Source: Sphagnum magellanicum (taxonomy: Eukaryota; Streptophyta; Sphagnopsida; Sphagnales; Sphagnaceae). Taken from it: 64,000 nucleotides of DNA. The notes under the pieces are model-generated. The model saw nothing but the letters and a program-made list of their open reading frames with translations, did not search any database and was not told where the DNA came from. The position numbers and the translations under genes were made by a program. The DNA is taken from positions 21,958,256-22,022,255 of the forward strand of contig CM038910.1 of assembly GCA_021904315.1 (NCBI GenBank), read 5' to 3'. The first letter of the stretch is position 1. Every line of letters starts with the position of its first letter. Positions 24,101-35,329 of this stretch are shown piece by piece.

Positions 24101-25000
24101 CAAAAGATAATCACATAGACTAAGAAGTCCAAAAAAGGTAGACATAAATGAAAAAAGAAAATCATTATTTGTTGTTATGCATTGTCCTACAAAAAAAATG
24201 TCTTGGAAATATGAAAGAACAACTAACAAAGTTGTGTGCACCTTGTTGGATTGAAGTTTGAATGCATATTAAAAAACCACTTCCACACATCAAAATTGTT
24301 AAAAAGAGTGTTGATTGGTCATCATCATTGTTGTCTTTGTTCTCCATATGAAAGTATGTTATCATGAAGGCTTGCCATATTGACTCACTAACTCTATTCC
24401 TTTTAGGACCAAAGACTAATACTTTGCAACATTGCATGTTTGTAAACATTGAGTTTCTAAACAACTTTGATGCTATTGGACAATTCCCAACCATGTTTTG
24501 AAGATTACATGCAACCCTTGCAAAACTCCTACTAACACATTCCATACCCCATCAACAAATCAATCCAAGCTCAAGTTCGTTTGCCCATTCACTCAAATCC
24601 ATTTTCTTAGCATGACAAACCTCCCAATACTTGCAAAAATCAAAACTCTTGCATCTACACCTTCATAAAACTCCCATGATCAAACCATACAAAACATGCT
24701 CTTGAGACCGAACTTGCCAGTTTTGTTCAAACATGTTTCCAAACACCTTTGAAGTTCAAAGTTCTTACCTTTGTGATGAGAACTCATCAATTGAATGATT
24801 GCAAAAAAGATTTCAATAAACCTTATCCCCTAAGCCTAACAGTTACGATTTATGAATTCAACTTACAAAGTTCATGAACTATTGATTATGCAACAAATAT
24901 TAATCAAAATCAATATAACATTATTCATTCAATTGCTTCATTTTCATCCAAAAAATAACAAAATAAACATTGAAAACATTGGTTATAATGCTTGATGAAT
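21120..25000. other. AT-rich DNA, nothing recognised
   Basis: No gene or terminal repeat could be supported. A short imperfect foldback, GGTAAAACCC..GGGCTTTACC, lies at about 21532-21560. Frames at 24014-24241 and 24165-24545 (minus) overlap each other and show no domain. Confidence 0.4.
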
Positions 25001-25110
25001 CAATTTTACAAAATGTGGGTGTAGTTCATTAATCCCCATTCACTAAACTAGTAAAGTCACTCAAAATCTAATGACTTGGCATCCAAGGACACCTGTTGTT
25101 ATAATGAGTG
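25001..25110 (+). mobile_element. degenerate CACTA-derived MITE
   Basis: The segment follows the element at 53392-53545 almost base for base: ACAAAATGTGGGTG near its start, TCCCCATTCACTA, TCACTCAAAATC, ACTTGGCAT and GGACACC near its end. It lacks about 40 internal bases, and its terminal CACTA motifs are mutated. No target duplication is visible. It is an older copy of the same family. Confidence 0.6.
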
Positions 25111-25399
25111 TTTTTTAACCTTTAATTATATATGGCTTGATAAATAATTGTCTAAGGTGATATTATAATATATTGGTAACATATATGTGAATGTTTTTAA
25201 GCATATTCAACAATAAAATAAATTTTGATTAAAAATGTGAAAAATTAATTACAACTCCTATGATACATGTTACTATGATTACACCTTTAAAATTATAAAT
25301 GTACTCATTAATTTATGAAAATTTCATCTTGGGGTTGATAATTTTGATAAACTTGTCATGATTTGGGTGGATGCGTGGTATGGTGGTTCATTTTAAGCA

Positions 25400-26180
25400 A
25401 ATGTTCCACTCCATAGGAATCCATAAAAAATTTGCTAAAAAACATGGTTATTTGTTTATCACAACTTATTATTATAATCATTTATAAGTTGATGTTTATA
25501 CATTTGTGTTCATATTCATATTCCATTTTTAAATAAAATGATGACCACATTAGTTGTTTTGATGGGTGCAATTTTTTAAAAATCATAATACTTGGAAAAA
25601 TGTTTTATAAAATCTATATGAATAATGGCCTTTTTAAACATTTCATAATCAAACATTTTTAAAACAAAAAAATTGAAAGAAAAATAAATTTGTAACTCAT
25701 AAGGACTTATGAAAATAAGGTCAATTTTTAACCATTTTAAATTCCTACAAAAATGTTTGTTAAGGTTTTCAAGAAAATGGTCCCATATATATATTATTTA
25801 TTCCATTCTTCAACTTATATTTAGTCACTAAAAATGAATTAAATTGAAATTTACTATGAATACATTGATGTTGTACCATTGTAGTTAGGAAACCAGTCCA
25901 TACATTGTCCTTTCAAAAGTCCATTATTAATAAGGGGGGGTAAGATTTTCAAAAAAAAATGTACCTTTAGTTTCATAATCAAATTATGAATTTAGAATCA
26001 ATTATCAATTAACAAATTGAAACATACATTTATCACCACATCCATTTAAACAAAAAGTACTCTACAAAAATATGAATATGATTCCATAAGTGAACCACCT
26101 TACCATGCATTCACCCATTTATAAAAATTGGCCAAATGATGCACAAATTAATTGCAACCTTGTTGATGGAAAGAGATTGG
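25400..26180 (+). repeat. dispersed unknown repeat, copy 2
   Basis: It matches 2300-3130 in the same orientation, including the TATGAATAATGGCC, AACTCATAAGGACTTATG and AGTGAACCACCTTACCATGCAT landmarks. A frame at 26090-26284 (64 residues) begins inside its right end; its acidic stretch (VEETLLEENEDMLKKL) looks helical but matches nothing I know. Confidence 0.55.
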
Positions 26181-27539
26181 CTGAATTTTTTATGGTTGAA
26201 GAGACTTTGTTGGAAGAAAATGAAGACATGCTTAAGAAGCTAAGGTATTTTGAAGAAGTTGAATCTTGGGTTCGAGGATGTTAGAAATTAAAAATTAGAT
26301 GGGTTTTTAATTTATTAAGATTTTTCATAATTTTGTACATGTACATTAATAATTATAGCATTTTGGATTCTCACACCACATACAATCTTGGTATTATAAG
26401 TAATCATAACTTTTTTAAAGGTTCAACTTGACTAAAATGTTCACATTGACAAGAAAGGATATCCATTTTGACTAGAGGCATGGAACATGAAAAAAAAATG
26501 TTATTTTTTGTTGGTTATTTTGATTAAGGTGACCTATTTTACATCTAATAAAAAAAGAATAATAAATAAAACAATTTGTCAAGATGACCATGGATTGGTC
26601 AAATAAGACATATCAAATAACCATGGCTTAGTCAAATTGGTCATATTCATTTAGTCAAATCAACCATAATGATGTGGCTAACTAGCTTGGTTGCTAGGCA
26701 TTGGCTACCTACATAAATCTTAACATATAACTTTAATAGGTTAGATTAAATTTAAACTACCTACCTAACTAAACAAAGTTGGAAAATTGAATTTACATAG
26801 CACTACTACCAAAGTGGGGTGTAATTTACTAGCTTAAATCACTATAGGACCTTAAAAGTGAAATAACTTCATTGCATTTTACTGATTTCACCTAGTGAAA
26901 ATTATTTCACTATAATATCACTATGTAGACATCATGTTTCATTACTAGTTAACATAATTCACTATTACAATTTACTATAGCAAATAGGTTTATTTATATG
27001 TTTTTAAAAATATTTTATCTATGTTAGTTTATGTTATACCCTATATTATTTTAAGTTACTTTAGTTATTCTAACTTATATTTTATGTTATTATATGTTAT
27101 TATAAATTATTGTGCCCTAAATTATTATATGTTATTTTACCTTAAAGTATCTTAACTAGTTTATTATAAACTTTTTAATTATTTTAAATTAAATTATTCA
27201 ACTAACTTTAGGCTATACTTTAGGTTATTTTATTTAAAATTAATATATGTTATTTCAAGTTATACTTTAAATTATTCAAGGTCATTCTATTTTCTGTTAT
27301 TATAAATTATTTTATCCTAAGCATAATAACTTTAAAATAATCTAAAACAAAATATAATGACTTAAGGTAGAAAATAATTTAGAATAAATAATAATAACCT
27401 ATCAAAAATAATTATAAATACCCTACAATATAATAACTACCAATAGCCTATGATATTATAAAATAGAATATCAAGCAATAGTTTATAATACAATAATCAC
27501 CAATAGTTGTAATATAACATATAATAATCAACAATAACT

Positions 27540-28015
27540 TATAATACAATAATCATTAATAACCATTTATAAAATAGCCACCAACAGCCATTACTAGAAT
27601 AACCATTAATGAGCCATTAATATAATAGCCATCAATAGCCATTAATAGATTAATCATGAATAGCCATTAATAAAATAGCCACCAATAGTCATTAAGAAAT
27701 TAATCACAAATAATCATTAATAAAATAGCCACCAATAGCCATTAATAGATTAATCACGAATAACCATTAATAGAATATCCACTAGTAGCCATTAATAGAA
27801 TAACCACTTGTAGCCATTAATAGAATAGCCACTAGTACCCATTAATATAGTAACCACTTGTAGCCATTAATAAAATAGCCACTAGTACCCATTAATATAA
27901 TAGCCACCAATAGCCATTAATATAATAGCCACCAATAGCCACCAATAGAATAACTACTAATGGCCATTAATAGAATAACCACCAATAACACTAATAAAAG
28001 AACAACCAATAGCCA
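27540..28015 (+). repeat. minisatellite, 25-bp unit, about 18 copies
   Basis: The unit is close to TAGCCATTAATAGAATAACC plus ACCAA, repeated with substitutions across about 475 bases. The 25-bp spacing holds precisely in the central part (27790-27900). It lies inside the CACTA element at 26801-29303. Confidence 0.85.
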
Positions 28016-28104
28016 TATATTATAATTGCTTAGGATTGCCAAAAATAATTTAAAGTGAAATAATTTATAATAAACAAAAATAATTTAAAGTGAAATAACT
28101 TTCA

Positions 28105-28370
28105 ATATTCAAAAGTAATTTATGTTAGCTACAAGTAGTCTAAATTGAAATAATTTACAAAAGCCAAAAATAACATAAAATAGAAAAAAAAACTTACAAT
28201 AGCTGAAAATAGCTTAAGGTGAAACAAGTAAAAATAGCCAAAAGTAATTTATAATAACTGCAAATAGTCTAAATTGAAATAATCTACAATAGCCAAAAAT
28301 AACATAAAATAACCAAAAACATTTACAATAGCTGAAAATAACCTAAGTTGAAATAAATTAAAATAATCAA
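28105..28370 (+). repeat. tandem pair of about 132-bp units
   Basis: The segment from about 28105 to 28238 (landmarks AGTCTAAATTGAAATAAT, CCAAAAATAACATAAAATA, ACAATAGCTGAAAATA) is repeated from about 28239 to 28370. Further weaker traces of AAAATAGCC and GTGAAATAA continue on both sides (28020-28510), so the whole block looks like an eroded array within the CACTA element. Confidence 0.65.
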
Positions 28371-28559
28371 AAATAACTTAGAATAACCAAAAGTAGCCTC
28401 GGGTGAAATAGCCAAAAAACCAAAAGTAATTGAGAATAGCCATAAATAGTCGTAAATAACGTAGGGTGAAATAATTTAAATTAATGAAAAATAGTCATAT
28501 AATAATTGAAAGTAGCTTAACATAGGTAGTATTATTATATTGACAAAAAAATCCATTTA

Positions 28560-29040
28560 TTAAACCTTTTTTTTTTCAAAAGAATGGTCATTGAAATGTT
28601 ATTGAATAATGATATTCAACTTTTTTTTTTGTTCAAATGATTTTAAACTTTCAAAATGAAATAAATGTAATTATGTACATTATTGAATTTTGAAAAAAAG
28701 TAAACTCGAATCATTTCATTTGAACAGAATCTCAATAAGATATGAATTTTTAAAGTTTATGTTTTTGTAATGTTTAAAATGAAGTATTTGATAAATAAAA
28801 TGTAATGTAACATATTATCACAACAAGTGTGGTGACTGGATGGTAAGGGTGCTTGCTCCCATTCCAAAGGTCAAGGGATCAAACCTCATGGGTGGTGTTG
28901 TGTGTGGTCAACAATGGTATGTTGACCAAATATTCTCCTATCGAATTCCTAGGCTAGGTGCCTAGGTTGATTACATGGCCTACCTACCTACCTAGTCTAG
29001 GTTTTTAACCTAACGTAGGTAGTGACACGTGTCAATAAAT
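28560..29040 (+). repeat. shared CACTA internal module with tRNA-like A/B boxes, copy A
   Basis: This block recurs at about 30570-31110 and 39560-40040. A pol III A-box-like TGACTGGATGG (28833-28843) and B-box-like GGGATCAAACC (28875-28885) span 53 bases, the spacing found in tRNA genes. The block ends with an ACCTACC-rich tract and a GACACGTGTCAATAA-like sequence. In this copy the module sits just inside the right end of the CACTA element. Confidence 0.6.
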
Positions 29041-29463
29041 AATAGGCTTCAAAAATCATGAAATTATCAATAATATTCTATATTAAATAATTAAAAATTA
29101 ATTAATTTACATACTGGTTAATTAATTTGGGCATCACTTATTGTCATCTTGTTTCACTAGCTTAATTGACCTGTCCTAGCAACTGGTCCCCGTTCACTAC
29201 GGGATTAACATGTTTTACCATGATTTCATATAGTGAATCTGTCCTAGTTCACTCAAAATCCTAGTGAAATACGAGGTGAACTTGGCCACATCTCCTAGTA
29301 GTGTAGGCAATTTAGGCTTCAAGGTCAATTGGCTTGGCTTAGGCCTAGTAGTTTAAATAGTCAAATTAGGCTTAGTTAGGTAGCCTAAACTTAGAAAAAT
29401 AGCTAGGTTAAAATGCTAAACTAGGCAACCAAACTAATAGCTTAAATTCAACAAGGTAGGTAG

Positions 29464-31453
29464 CATTAGAAGGAATTTTGTCCTTTGCAACCAAGAAATC
29501 AATGATTAGATGTCCTAAATGACAACATAATTTATTATAGTCATAGGATATTACTTCAAATCCTATGTGAAAAAAGTTGTAATCATATATTAGTGGTGCA
29601 TTTGATTAATAGATGATGACATGGTAATAGGAAGGATGACATTGTTTTTTCAGTGCAAGTTTTCATTCATATGGCATCCAATTTTATGGCAAAGTGACAT
29701 GGATGTTTAAGATATCATTTGAAAACATAATTATGATAAAGTCATTTAAAATATGATTAAATAATAACTATGCAAATGACATCGACAAAATGATGTGTCA
29801 TTACATAGACAATGTGATCATACAATTATTTTACAATGATTAAAAAATGACTATTAGTAATTTAATATGAATATGAATAGACATAATGAATTATAACATG
29901 TAAGGAACTAATTTTGATTTATATAATACATATAGATAATATAAGAACCTTTATCAAAAATTTTAAAAATATACTTGATATATAATGCATTTTAAATATT
30001 CAATGTGAATAAATAAGATATTATACATTGAAACAAATTTTAATGGTGAAAGTATGATATGTTATAAATAAATTTTTATATTGTAATTTTAAAATAAAAG
30101 AGAAGTGTAAGAGTTTCCCACCTCTTATTTATACATTAAAATTTTACCATAAATTTAATTAAACATTTATATAATATATGTATAAAAATAAATATATTTA
30201 TTTTAATTTAAAATATATATTATTACACAATTATATTAGGTTATATGCATAAAAATGAATATATAACAGAAAATTGTTAAATATTTTAATATTTATTATT
30301 ATTAAAATTAAATTAAAATATTTAGATTAAATTTATACATCATATTCAATATGATTAAAATTTTAAAAATTAATATATATAAATATAACTGATTTATGAT
30401 CCATGTATAAATATTTTATGTGGATATATTATATGAATTCATACATATAAATTAAAAGGTATCAATAAAATTTTGATGTATTGGAAGCAAAATTGTATAA
30501 CATAAATTCCTAAATCAACTGAAGACTTAAAACATGAAAAATATATTTTATTTATTCATGTATTAACCATAAGGTTTTTCCATTTATAAATCATGTGTTC
30601 GAATTTAATTTTTCCAAAGAATGGCCATTGAAATGTTATTCAATAACAAAATTCAAATAATTTTTCTGAACTAAATTTACATTTTAAAAATTAAAATTTA
30701 TAATTGTGCACATTATTGAAGGAAATTTATGAATAAATTTTCAATTTTTCATTTGGACAAATTATCAATAAGATATGAATTATCAAATTTGAGGTCTTGT
30801 GTAATGTTTAAATGAAGTATGGTGTAAATAAAATAAACATTACATTATTTACACAACAAATGGGATGGCTTAATGGTAAAAGAATTGAATTCCATCTTTG
30901 GGGTCTATGGATCAAACTTCACAAATGACATTCGTTGTGGTCAACATTAGAATATTGATTGAATATTTTGTACTTAAACAAATCACCTAGGTTAGGTGGT
31001 TACCTAAGCAAATTTAAGTAGGTAGATTATGTGGTCTACTTAGCCTTTTAAATTAGGTTTTAAACCTAACTTAGGTGGTGACATGTGTTAATAATTGATA
31101 AGATGAAAAATAATGAGATTAAAAATAATTGAAATAAAAATATATCTTATTGTTTGTATTATATATAATGAATTTATAATAGTAAATTTTATAAATTTTA
31201 AAAATAATGTTCCCCAAGTTTTGGGTCCAATTTGTAATAATAATAAATAATTGAACTATCATTAATAACTTCACATGTGTCCTCTATGAGTAATGGATGA
31301 TATTTGCCACATCAATGTGCCACATCATGTCCTAAATGATTGTTGTCCTAAACAACTCGTCTGTAATGACTTTAAGGTTTTTAGTCATTTTTGTCCTTTA
31401 TGATTAGAATACTAGTTATAAACTTAGTATATATTTGAAGATTTTTACTAGTG
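29464..31453. mobile_element. second non-autonomous CACTA element, 2.0 kb
   Basis: The right end finishes TTTTTACTAGTG and the left end begins CATTAGAAGGAATTTTG, an imperfect inverted match of about 11 of 17. The 3-bp sequence TAG flanks both ends (29461-29463 and 31454-31456). Sub-terminal TGTCCTAAATGA and TTTTGTCCTTT motifs occur near both ends. The interior is very AT-rich and non-coding and carries copy B of the tRNA-like module. The left end is mutated (CATTA instead of CACTA), so this is less certain than the element at 26801. Confidence 0.6.
30570..31110 (+). repeat. shared CACTA internal module with tRNA-like A/B boxes, copy B
   Basis: It is homologous to copies A and C. The A box TGGCTTAATGG (30866-30876) is a perfect fit to the tRNA consensus, and the B-box-like GGATCAAACTT lies at 30909-30919, a span of 54 bases. 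Upstream landmarks shared with copy C are CCATTTATAAATCATGTG and ATTCAATAACAAAATTCAAAT. Confidence 0.6.
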
Positions 31454-31479
31454 TAGATGCCTAGGCTTAATTCTAGGTT

Positions 31480-31660
31480 AGGTAGGTTAGATATACTTAC
31501 ATCAATAACCTACCTACCTCTAGATCTACCTTAGGTCTACCTATTTACCTTAACAACTTACCTAGCTACCTACCTATACCTATGTATTTACCTACCTTAA
31601 CAACCTACCTACTTAGTCATTTATTTACCTACCCTACCTTATTTACCTATTTACCTTGTT
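31480..31660 (+). repeat. ACCTACC-rich tract
   Basis: Many overlapping ACCTACC and TACCTACC words, and their complement, occur here. Similar tracts lie at 6840-7010, 9690-9740, 28970-29020 and 52570-52700. ACCTACC is the plant MYB AC-element sequence; here it appears as a simple-repeat-like component of transposon DNA, with no nearby gene. Confidence 0.6.
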
Positions 31661-31841
31661 TTGTTCAATCGAACAATGAATCGAGTTTCAATTTAAAAAT
31701 CATAATTTAACATGTTTGAATTTTTCAATGATTTACATTTTTCAAATATTTCAAAAATATTTTACTACTATTAATTATTTATATCCACACCTTAATACCA
31801 AATTGGTGCCAAAAATTTGGAGTTTTGAAAAAATTTAAATT

Positions 31842-33372
31842 ATCGCAACCCTAACAATGGGTTCATGACTAAGTGTGGAGTGCAAAAAGGTAAATGCATA
31901 TTACAATGGACTAAAAAATGCACCAAAAAAGTCCATTTATACGTTTTTTTGGTGTTGCCATCACCTTTAAAATGAATGTTTTGATCATAAATTAAGTTTT
32001 TGCAAAAACTATGTCTTGTACATTTTTTTTAATACATTATAAAACACATTCAATGAAAACACTTGAATTAAATTTTAAAAATACTATTGAAAAGTACTTG
32101 TGAATTTTGACCTTCCAAAAAAGTATTCAAATGGCCACTTTCATTAATAATGATGTCCTTAATGAAAAAAATCGTCTCCATTTTGATCATACAACTTGTG
32201 GCAAAATATTATCAAACAAATAATTTAATAACCCAAGATCTATAAATCCATTTACAACTATTTAAGGACTAAATAAGGATTGTGATTAAATTTAAAACAT
32301 AAGTTTAAAATCCACCTTAAACCAAAAAAATGAACATATGGTTTTTATTTTTTAATATGTTATTTCTATGATAATATAGATTATATATATGAGTCCTTTA
32401 AAAATAATAATAATAAAATTCTAACTTAAGAAACATCTCATAATTGCAAGGTTAAGAATTTTTACACTATGACACAAAAAAAGGGACACCATAATATGCA
32501 CTTACCCAAGAGCACATGAGGCCAAGAGAGTGTCTTTGGGAGTGAAACACAATCTCACAAGTGGGGCAAAGTGCAAGGGAATGTACCCAATGACTTCTAG
32601 TGCACTCCCACTTTGGAAATTGCATTCGTGCAGGAATCCCAAATATTTAAAGCCTTAGTTGAAAAGGCAAACAAGCACCAATTCAAACCCCCAAGATGTT
32701 GTTGGAAAGCTCTAAAGTGTAGATACTTAAAGTGCCCTTGCATTGTTCATTTATGCTTGAAATGCACGAATTATGATTAAAAGAAGGGTTAGAAGTCAAA
32801 ATGGGAATTTGCCCTTTGATCACAAATCCCTTTAGAACAAGGGTAAAATGAGCTCTAATTGGGGCATGCCATACATCGTCAAAAAAATATTTTTGAAAGT
32901 TATAAAATATTGTCCTTGCATGCTCAAAATTGTCTTGATTTGAGAAAAAAACAAAAGTCCAAAATTTCAAAACAATAAAAAACCCAATTTGTGACTTTCA
33001 TTTGGGAGTCCTAAAAAAAAGTTTCATTTGGATGTAGCCCCTGTGAAGAGCCACATAGTATACTATAGTGAAGGAATGGTGCCTCCTCCCAAAGGTTGTG
33101 AGTTGTGTAAAACTTGCGATTGACCCTATTAAGTCCACCACACCACACCGCACCACTTATGTCCAACTTACATTAATCATTCTTTTTGTTTAGTTGTACA
33201 TGTTAATTTCATATTGAACTTTTACTTGTGAGTTTTGCTTAGTCCCATCCCAAAGCTCCAACACGCCTTGTTACCCCAAAAGTGCTACGAGTTAAAAAAT
33301 GTGCCCCAACTCCTTTTCTTTTATAATCTAGGACCAACATTTAGGTCTTCCAAGGAATTTGGGGGTGCATCA
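31842..33372 (+). mobile_element. solo LTR of an unknown LTR family, copy R1, with a nested insertion
   Basis: It is homologous to 37744-38620 and 48433-49344. All three begin with a TGTCGCAACCTTAAC-like sequence and end GGGGGTGCATCA or close to it, following the TG..CA rule allowing for mutation. The flanking 5-mers TAAAT and TAAAC agree at four of five positions. Shared internal landmarks are TCCCATCCCAAAGCT and AGCACGCCTTGTTACCCC. A separate 618-bp element interrupts it near its left end. No internal retrotransposon region adjoins. Confidence 0.65.
31889..32506. mobile_element. 618-bp TIR element nested in solo LTR R1
   Basis: The left end GGTAAATGCATATTA and the complement of the right end GGTAAGTGCATATTA match at 14 of 15 positions. 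The sequence between has no counterpart in the related LTR at 48433-49344, where the corresponding place (GTGCAAGGGCCCATGAGG, near 48475) is uninterrupted. CAA borders both sides, which may be part of a target duplication. The interior is AT-rich and non-coding. The superfamily cannot be assigned from what is visible. Confidence 0.6.
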
Positions 33373-33379
33373 TAAACCA

Positions 33380-33889
33380 TGTTTGGAATGAAAAATTTGC
33401 TACTTGGAACGTCTTGATATTTCCAAAATAATCTAATATTAAAATAATATTAATTTCACCCCTCGTGATTCAAGAAACCACACAAGGCCTTTGACTTCTA
33501 AAAACTTTTTTTGTGGGGTGCCTTGCTTAAATTAGATGTTTTTAATTTTTATTTGTGTCAAGATTGTTATTTCTATTTATGGCCTGCAATCTGGCAAATG
33601 TCATCATTTTTTACCCTATAACATTTTATTTGGGTGCAATCACACTAAAATGCAACATTAATAGTCGTAACTACTATTTGATTTTTTGTATTTCAAATTG
33701 TAAGAAAATAAAAAAACTACAAATGTACTTTTGTTTATATAATTTTATTTTCATTATGTTGGTACATATTTATCACTACAATGAGTCTTATCCATTCCAA
33801 CCCATGCATTTGTGACTTTTGTCCAAATCAACCATTTTTGTGATTGCATATGTGACAATCCTCTATGGCATTTGGTAAAAATGACTTGT
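33380..33889. other. AT-rich DNA, nothing recognised
   Basis: An 86-residue frame at 33555-33815 (plus) is rich in Ile, Phe, Tyr and Cys as expected by chance in AT-rich DNA. It has no supporting context. Confidence 0.4.
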
Positions 33890-33960
33890 GGGTAAAATCA
33901 CAGTCAAAGGAACCACCCAAATGAGTGGACATTCATTAAAATTGCATTTTGTAACTATCA
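33890..33960 (+). mobile_element. end of a GGGTAAAATC-type TIR element
   Basis: GGGTAAAATCACAGTCAAAGG and the following AACCACCCAAATGAGTGGACA match the left end of the element at 49770-50421 for about 60 bases, then diverge. The partner end is not identified; it is probably a truncated copy. Confidence 0.55.
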
Positions 33961-35238
33961 AACCAGTTTGTAGTCATTTACTATTCCTTACAACTAACGC
34001 CCATTTGAATCAAAATGAAAATGAAAAATACACTTATTTCATCCATTTTTAGTGGCATCCCAAAATAGATGAAAATGTAGTTGTTTTTCTGACTTGGAAG
34101 GTGGTTCATAAGCCATTAGACACCACATGGCATCTTTTCAACTTGGTTTGCAACTATAATTTCTAGTTGCAAATGCACATGTAATTAAATGTAAAAAATT
34201 GAAATTGGCCAATCAAATTATTGGATTTAATGGTTTAATTGTTTTCCCTTAACTTTTTAAATTGAATTTACCATTAAATATGTAAAGGTTTTGGTGGGTT
34301 TGTGAAAATTTTAAAGGACCCATGGCAATTAATGGTAGAAATAGGGCTAGGTAGTAGGTAATATGTATGCGGTTAAATAGTATGTAAATAGGTTAATTAA
34401 TAATAGGTATTTCATTATGTTGAATCAAATAATGTTATGTTAAATTAATTAATTAGATTAGATAATTAATTAATTAATTAATAAGTTGTAAATTGTAAGG
34501 TAATAAATAGTAAGCAATATGTGTGTGAGCTAAATAATAGGTATTTTATCGTGTTGATATGTGATAATGTTTTTTTATTAATTATTTAATTAATTACATT
34601 ATTTAATTTATTTTTTAAATAGGTTATAGTTTAAGTAGTAGGTGTACTCACCTACTTAATGAATTAAATAGGCTATGCAATCAATCTATTAAATAAACAT
34701 AAATAGGAGGTAGTTGGGGGTGAAAACATGGTCAAAGGAACCAAGGGTGCCAAAATAAAAGTCATTTTCCAAGGATTGCACATGACATGATTTTTGAAAT
34801 CATGATTGTGAAGTCTGAAAGGGCCATTGATGTCAAGAACAAAAATGATAACTATTTTCATCTTTTGTTATTTTAATGACTAGTTTGGATTATTCCCTTG
34901 TGCATGTACTAAATAAAATAAAATATATATTTAATGTGTAAGTGTAAGGACATTTAAAAGAAAAAGTCAGGAATTGGGTTAGGAATGGGTCAAGAATCAA
35001 AATGTTAATGCATATTATAGGTTTTTAGATGCTTATTATTTTTCATGAGTGTGTCCATAAGTGGGGAAAATATAACCCACCTAGTCCAATCAAATAAACC
35101 AATATATAAATAGATGGAATTTTATTTCTTAAATTGGGTCGAATTTTCTTGTGATTTTGGTAAGGTGGTTCCTAGTGGTACAAAGGTAAAAGCACACTAA
35201 AGGTCGACCACTTTCGTCCAAAAGTGGCCTAGTCTTAA

Positions 35239-35290
35239 CACTACTAGAAAACCTATGGATAGACCATTATTGCCAAAATAATAGAAAGTA
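35239..35290 (+). mobile_element. isolated CACTA-type left end
   Basis: CACTACTAGAAAACC is a good CACTA-superfamily terminus, followed nearby by TATGTCCTAAAATAG, which resembles the TGTCCTAAATGA sub-terminal motif of the element at 29464. No matching right end was found within the next few kilobases, so it is reported only as an end. Confidence 0.35.
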
Positions 35291-35329
35291 CAATTTGTAT
35301 GTCCTAAAATAGTCAATTAAAAAAGTTGG

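Larger units (their letters stand above)
26801..29303. mobile_element. non-autonomous CACTA transposon, 2.5 kb
   Basis: The left end reads CACTACTACCAAAGTGGGGTG and the right end finishes CTCCTAGTAGTG, giving inverted CACTA termini. The 3-bp target duplication TAG lies on both sides (26798-26800 and 29304-29306), as expected for CACTA/EnSpm. The terminal 150-200 bases hold many TTCACTA or TAGTGAA motifs, the sub-terminal repeats typical of the superfamily. The interior is non-coding: a 25-bp tandem array, a 132-bp tandem pair and a tRNA-like module. No transposase frame is present, so it must have moved with help in trans. Confidence 0.8.

Noticed and set aside
27000-27540. Possible giant inverted repeat flanking the 25-bp array
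   Set aside because: The left part has TTATGTTATTA words and the right part AATAACATAAAATA words, but low complexity makes complementarity weak and I could not trace a continuous alignment.
34440-34490. TAAT/ATTA-rich simple repeat (also near 52170)
   Set aside because: It is ordinary AT simple sequence with no structure beyond its composition.
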